Below are positions 63,228 to 64,000 of a DNA stretch of 64,000 nucleotides, piece by piece. Made by a program: the position numbers and the translations under genes. This DNA is from Bacillus sp. EB600 (GTDB taxonomy: Bacteria > Bacillota > Bacilli > Bacillales > Cytobacillaceae). The notes beneath the pieces are model-generated. The model was not told the origin of the DNA. It was given only the letters and a program-made list of their open reading frames with translations, and did not search any database. How positions within the stretch are numbered: position 1 is the stretch's first letter; every line of letters begins with the position of its first letter. The stretch is taken from the NCBI RefSeq assembly GCF_024494385.1, contig NZ_JAEVLT010000020.1:1-64000 (forward strand), written 5' to 3'.

Positions 63228-64000
63228 GTGGCTGTTATTACGAAAATCACCACTCAGCAAAAAAAACAGGATCGTTATAATATTTTTATGGATTATGGAA
63301 AAGGGGAAGAGTTTGCTTTTAGTGTTGATGAGGATGTCCTTATAAAGTTTCAATTAAAAAAAGGCCTAGAGCTTGATGAATTCTCTTTAATGGAAATTCA
63401 CTATCATGATGATATTCAGAAAGCATACAATTCAGCTATTTCCTATTTAGCAAAGAGGATCAGATCAGAAAAGGAAATAAAGGATTATTTACTTAAAAAA
63501 GAAATAGAGGAGCCTGTTATACAGGAAGTTATCCATAAATTAACCACTCAGAATTATATTGATGACAAGGAGTACGCTTTTGCGTATGTAAGAACCCAAA
63601 TCAATACAACCGACAAAGGACCAGATTTAGTTCAAATGGAATTAAAAGAAAGAGGTATTGATAAGGCTTTAATTGAACTAGCTATGGAAGAGTACTCTTT
63701 TGAACATCAATTGGAAAAAGCGTCGATGCTCAGTAAGAAATTTATTCAAAAGAATTCAAAGGAATCAATGAGAGTAGTAAAACAAAAGCTTGAGAATTTG
63801 TTGGTCAGGAGAGGATACCCCTTTGAGGTAATCAATGTTACTGTAAGAGAAATTAATTTGGACAAACCCGTTGCTGACGAACTGGAAGCCATTAGGTTTC
63901 AGGGGGAAAAGGCCATCAGAAAGTTTAGTAATTATACTGGGTTTGAGTATGAACAGAAGATGAAACAGTTTTTATTTCGAAAAGGATTTTCTTTTGAAAT
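63228..64000 (+). CDS. recX: regulatory protein RecX (runs off the window)
   Basis: 257 codons are present, about the whole of a ~270-residue protein. Three-helix RecX repeats are visible: NSAISYLAKRIRSEKEIKDYLL, then NYIDDKEYAFAYVRTQ and GPDLVQMELKERGIDKALIELAM. RecX binds RecA filaments and limits strand exchange. GTG start after GAGGTGAGG. Open to the end of the window. It corresponds to B. subtilis recX (yfhG). Confidence 0.9.
   Translation, partial: MAVITKITTQQKKQDRYNIFMDYGKGEEFAFSVDEDVLIKFQLKKGLELDEFSLMEIHYHDDIQKAYNSAISYLAKRIRSEKEIKDYLLKKEIEEPVIQEVIHKLTTQNYIDDKEYAFAYVRTQINTTDKGPDLVQMELKERGIDKALIELAMEEYSFEHQLEKASMLSKKFIQKNSKESMRVVKQKLENLLVRRGYPFEVINVTVREINLDKPVADELEAIRFQGEKAIRKFSNYTGFEYEQKMKQFLFRKGFSFE

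Overview
The window is AT-rich Gram-positive DNA from a spore-forming member of the Bacillaceae. Supporting evidence: strong AGGAGG-type ribosome binding sites with frequent GTG/TTG starts, spore genes (pdaA, YjcZ-type, DUF3231), SinR, ZosA, MotAB, and local synteny with the Bacillus subtilis yfh/yfj/yfk region. A genus outside B. subtilis sensu stricto (Neobacillus/Mesobacillus-like) is plausible but cannot be settled from the sequence.

Layout. 1-340: tail of a tRNA cluster in which two of four tRNAs look chimeric. 345-5200: sparse accessory DNA with a decayed tyrosine recombinase, a broken COG4705 membrane gene, and small spore/membrane genes. 5.5-8.7 kb: a ykcB/ykcC-like glycosyltransferase pair, the second gene frameshifted. 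8.9-15.9 kb: ampS-type aminopeptidase, an MFS exporter, topB, and a lone hutH. 16.2-21.6 kb: a peroxiredoxin with UGA at its catalytic position (probable selenoprotein), motAB, a c-di-GMP riboswitch in front of a SinI-like micro-gene, sinR, and a type I methionine aminopeptidase. 21.6-35.4 kb: a mostly yfk/yfj-like core (yfkK, YtxH, yfkH, zosA, chaA, yfkD, fumarase, pdaA, an AlkA-type glycosylase, an RNA m5U methyltransferase) interrupted by a 0.7-kb 21-nt-phased tandem array and a NERD protein. 36-44 kb: an accessory aromatic-degradation island (3-hydroxyacyl-CoA dehydrogenase, Crp/Fnr regulator, two-subunit Rieske oxygenase, extradiol dioxygenase, ACMSD-like decarboxylase, LysR regulator). 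44-46.3 kb: an RsbT-like kinase gene overlapping a histidine kinase fused to an RsbR/STAS module. 47.7-60.1 kb: a complete arginine pathway, argCJBD-carAB-argF then argG-argH. 60.2-64 kb: a SAM-I riboswitch with a short homoserine dehydrogenase, a DnaA-box cluster, a DoxX protein, yfhD, yfhE and the start of recX.

How the parts work together. The arg cluster takes N-acetylglutamyl-phosphate through ornithine, carbamoyl phosphate and citrulline to arginine. The SinR/SinI pair is wired to c-di-GMP by the riboswitch, which suggests second-messenger control of the motile-to-matrix switch. The Rieske/extradiol/decarboxylase genes form a plausible ring-hydroxylation and meta-cleavage route that lacks its electron-transfer partners here. 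The RsbT/kinase-RsbR pair looks like a stressosome-type switch merged with a two-component sensor.

Most notable: the Sec-type peroxiredoxin with a bacterial SECIS-like hairpin, the c-di-GMP/SinI linkage, the histidine kinase-RsbR fusion, the helically phased 21-nt array, and three exactly abutting DnaA boxes.
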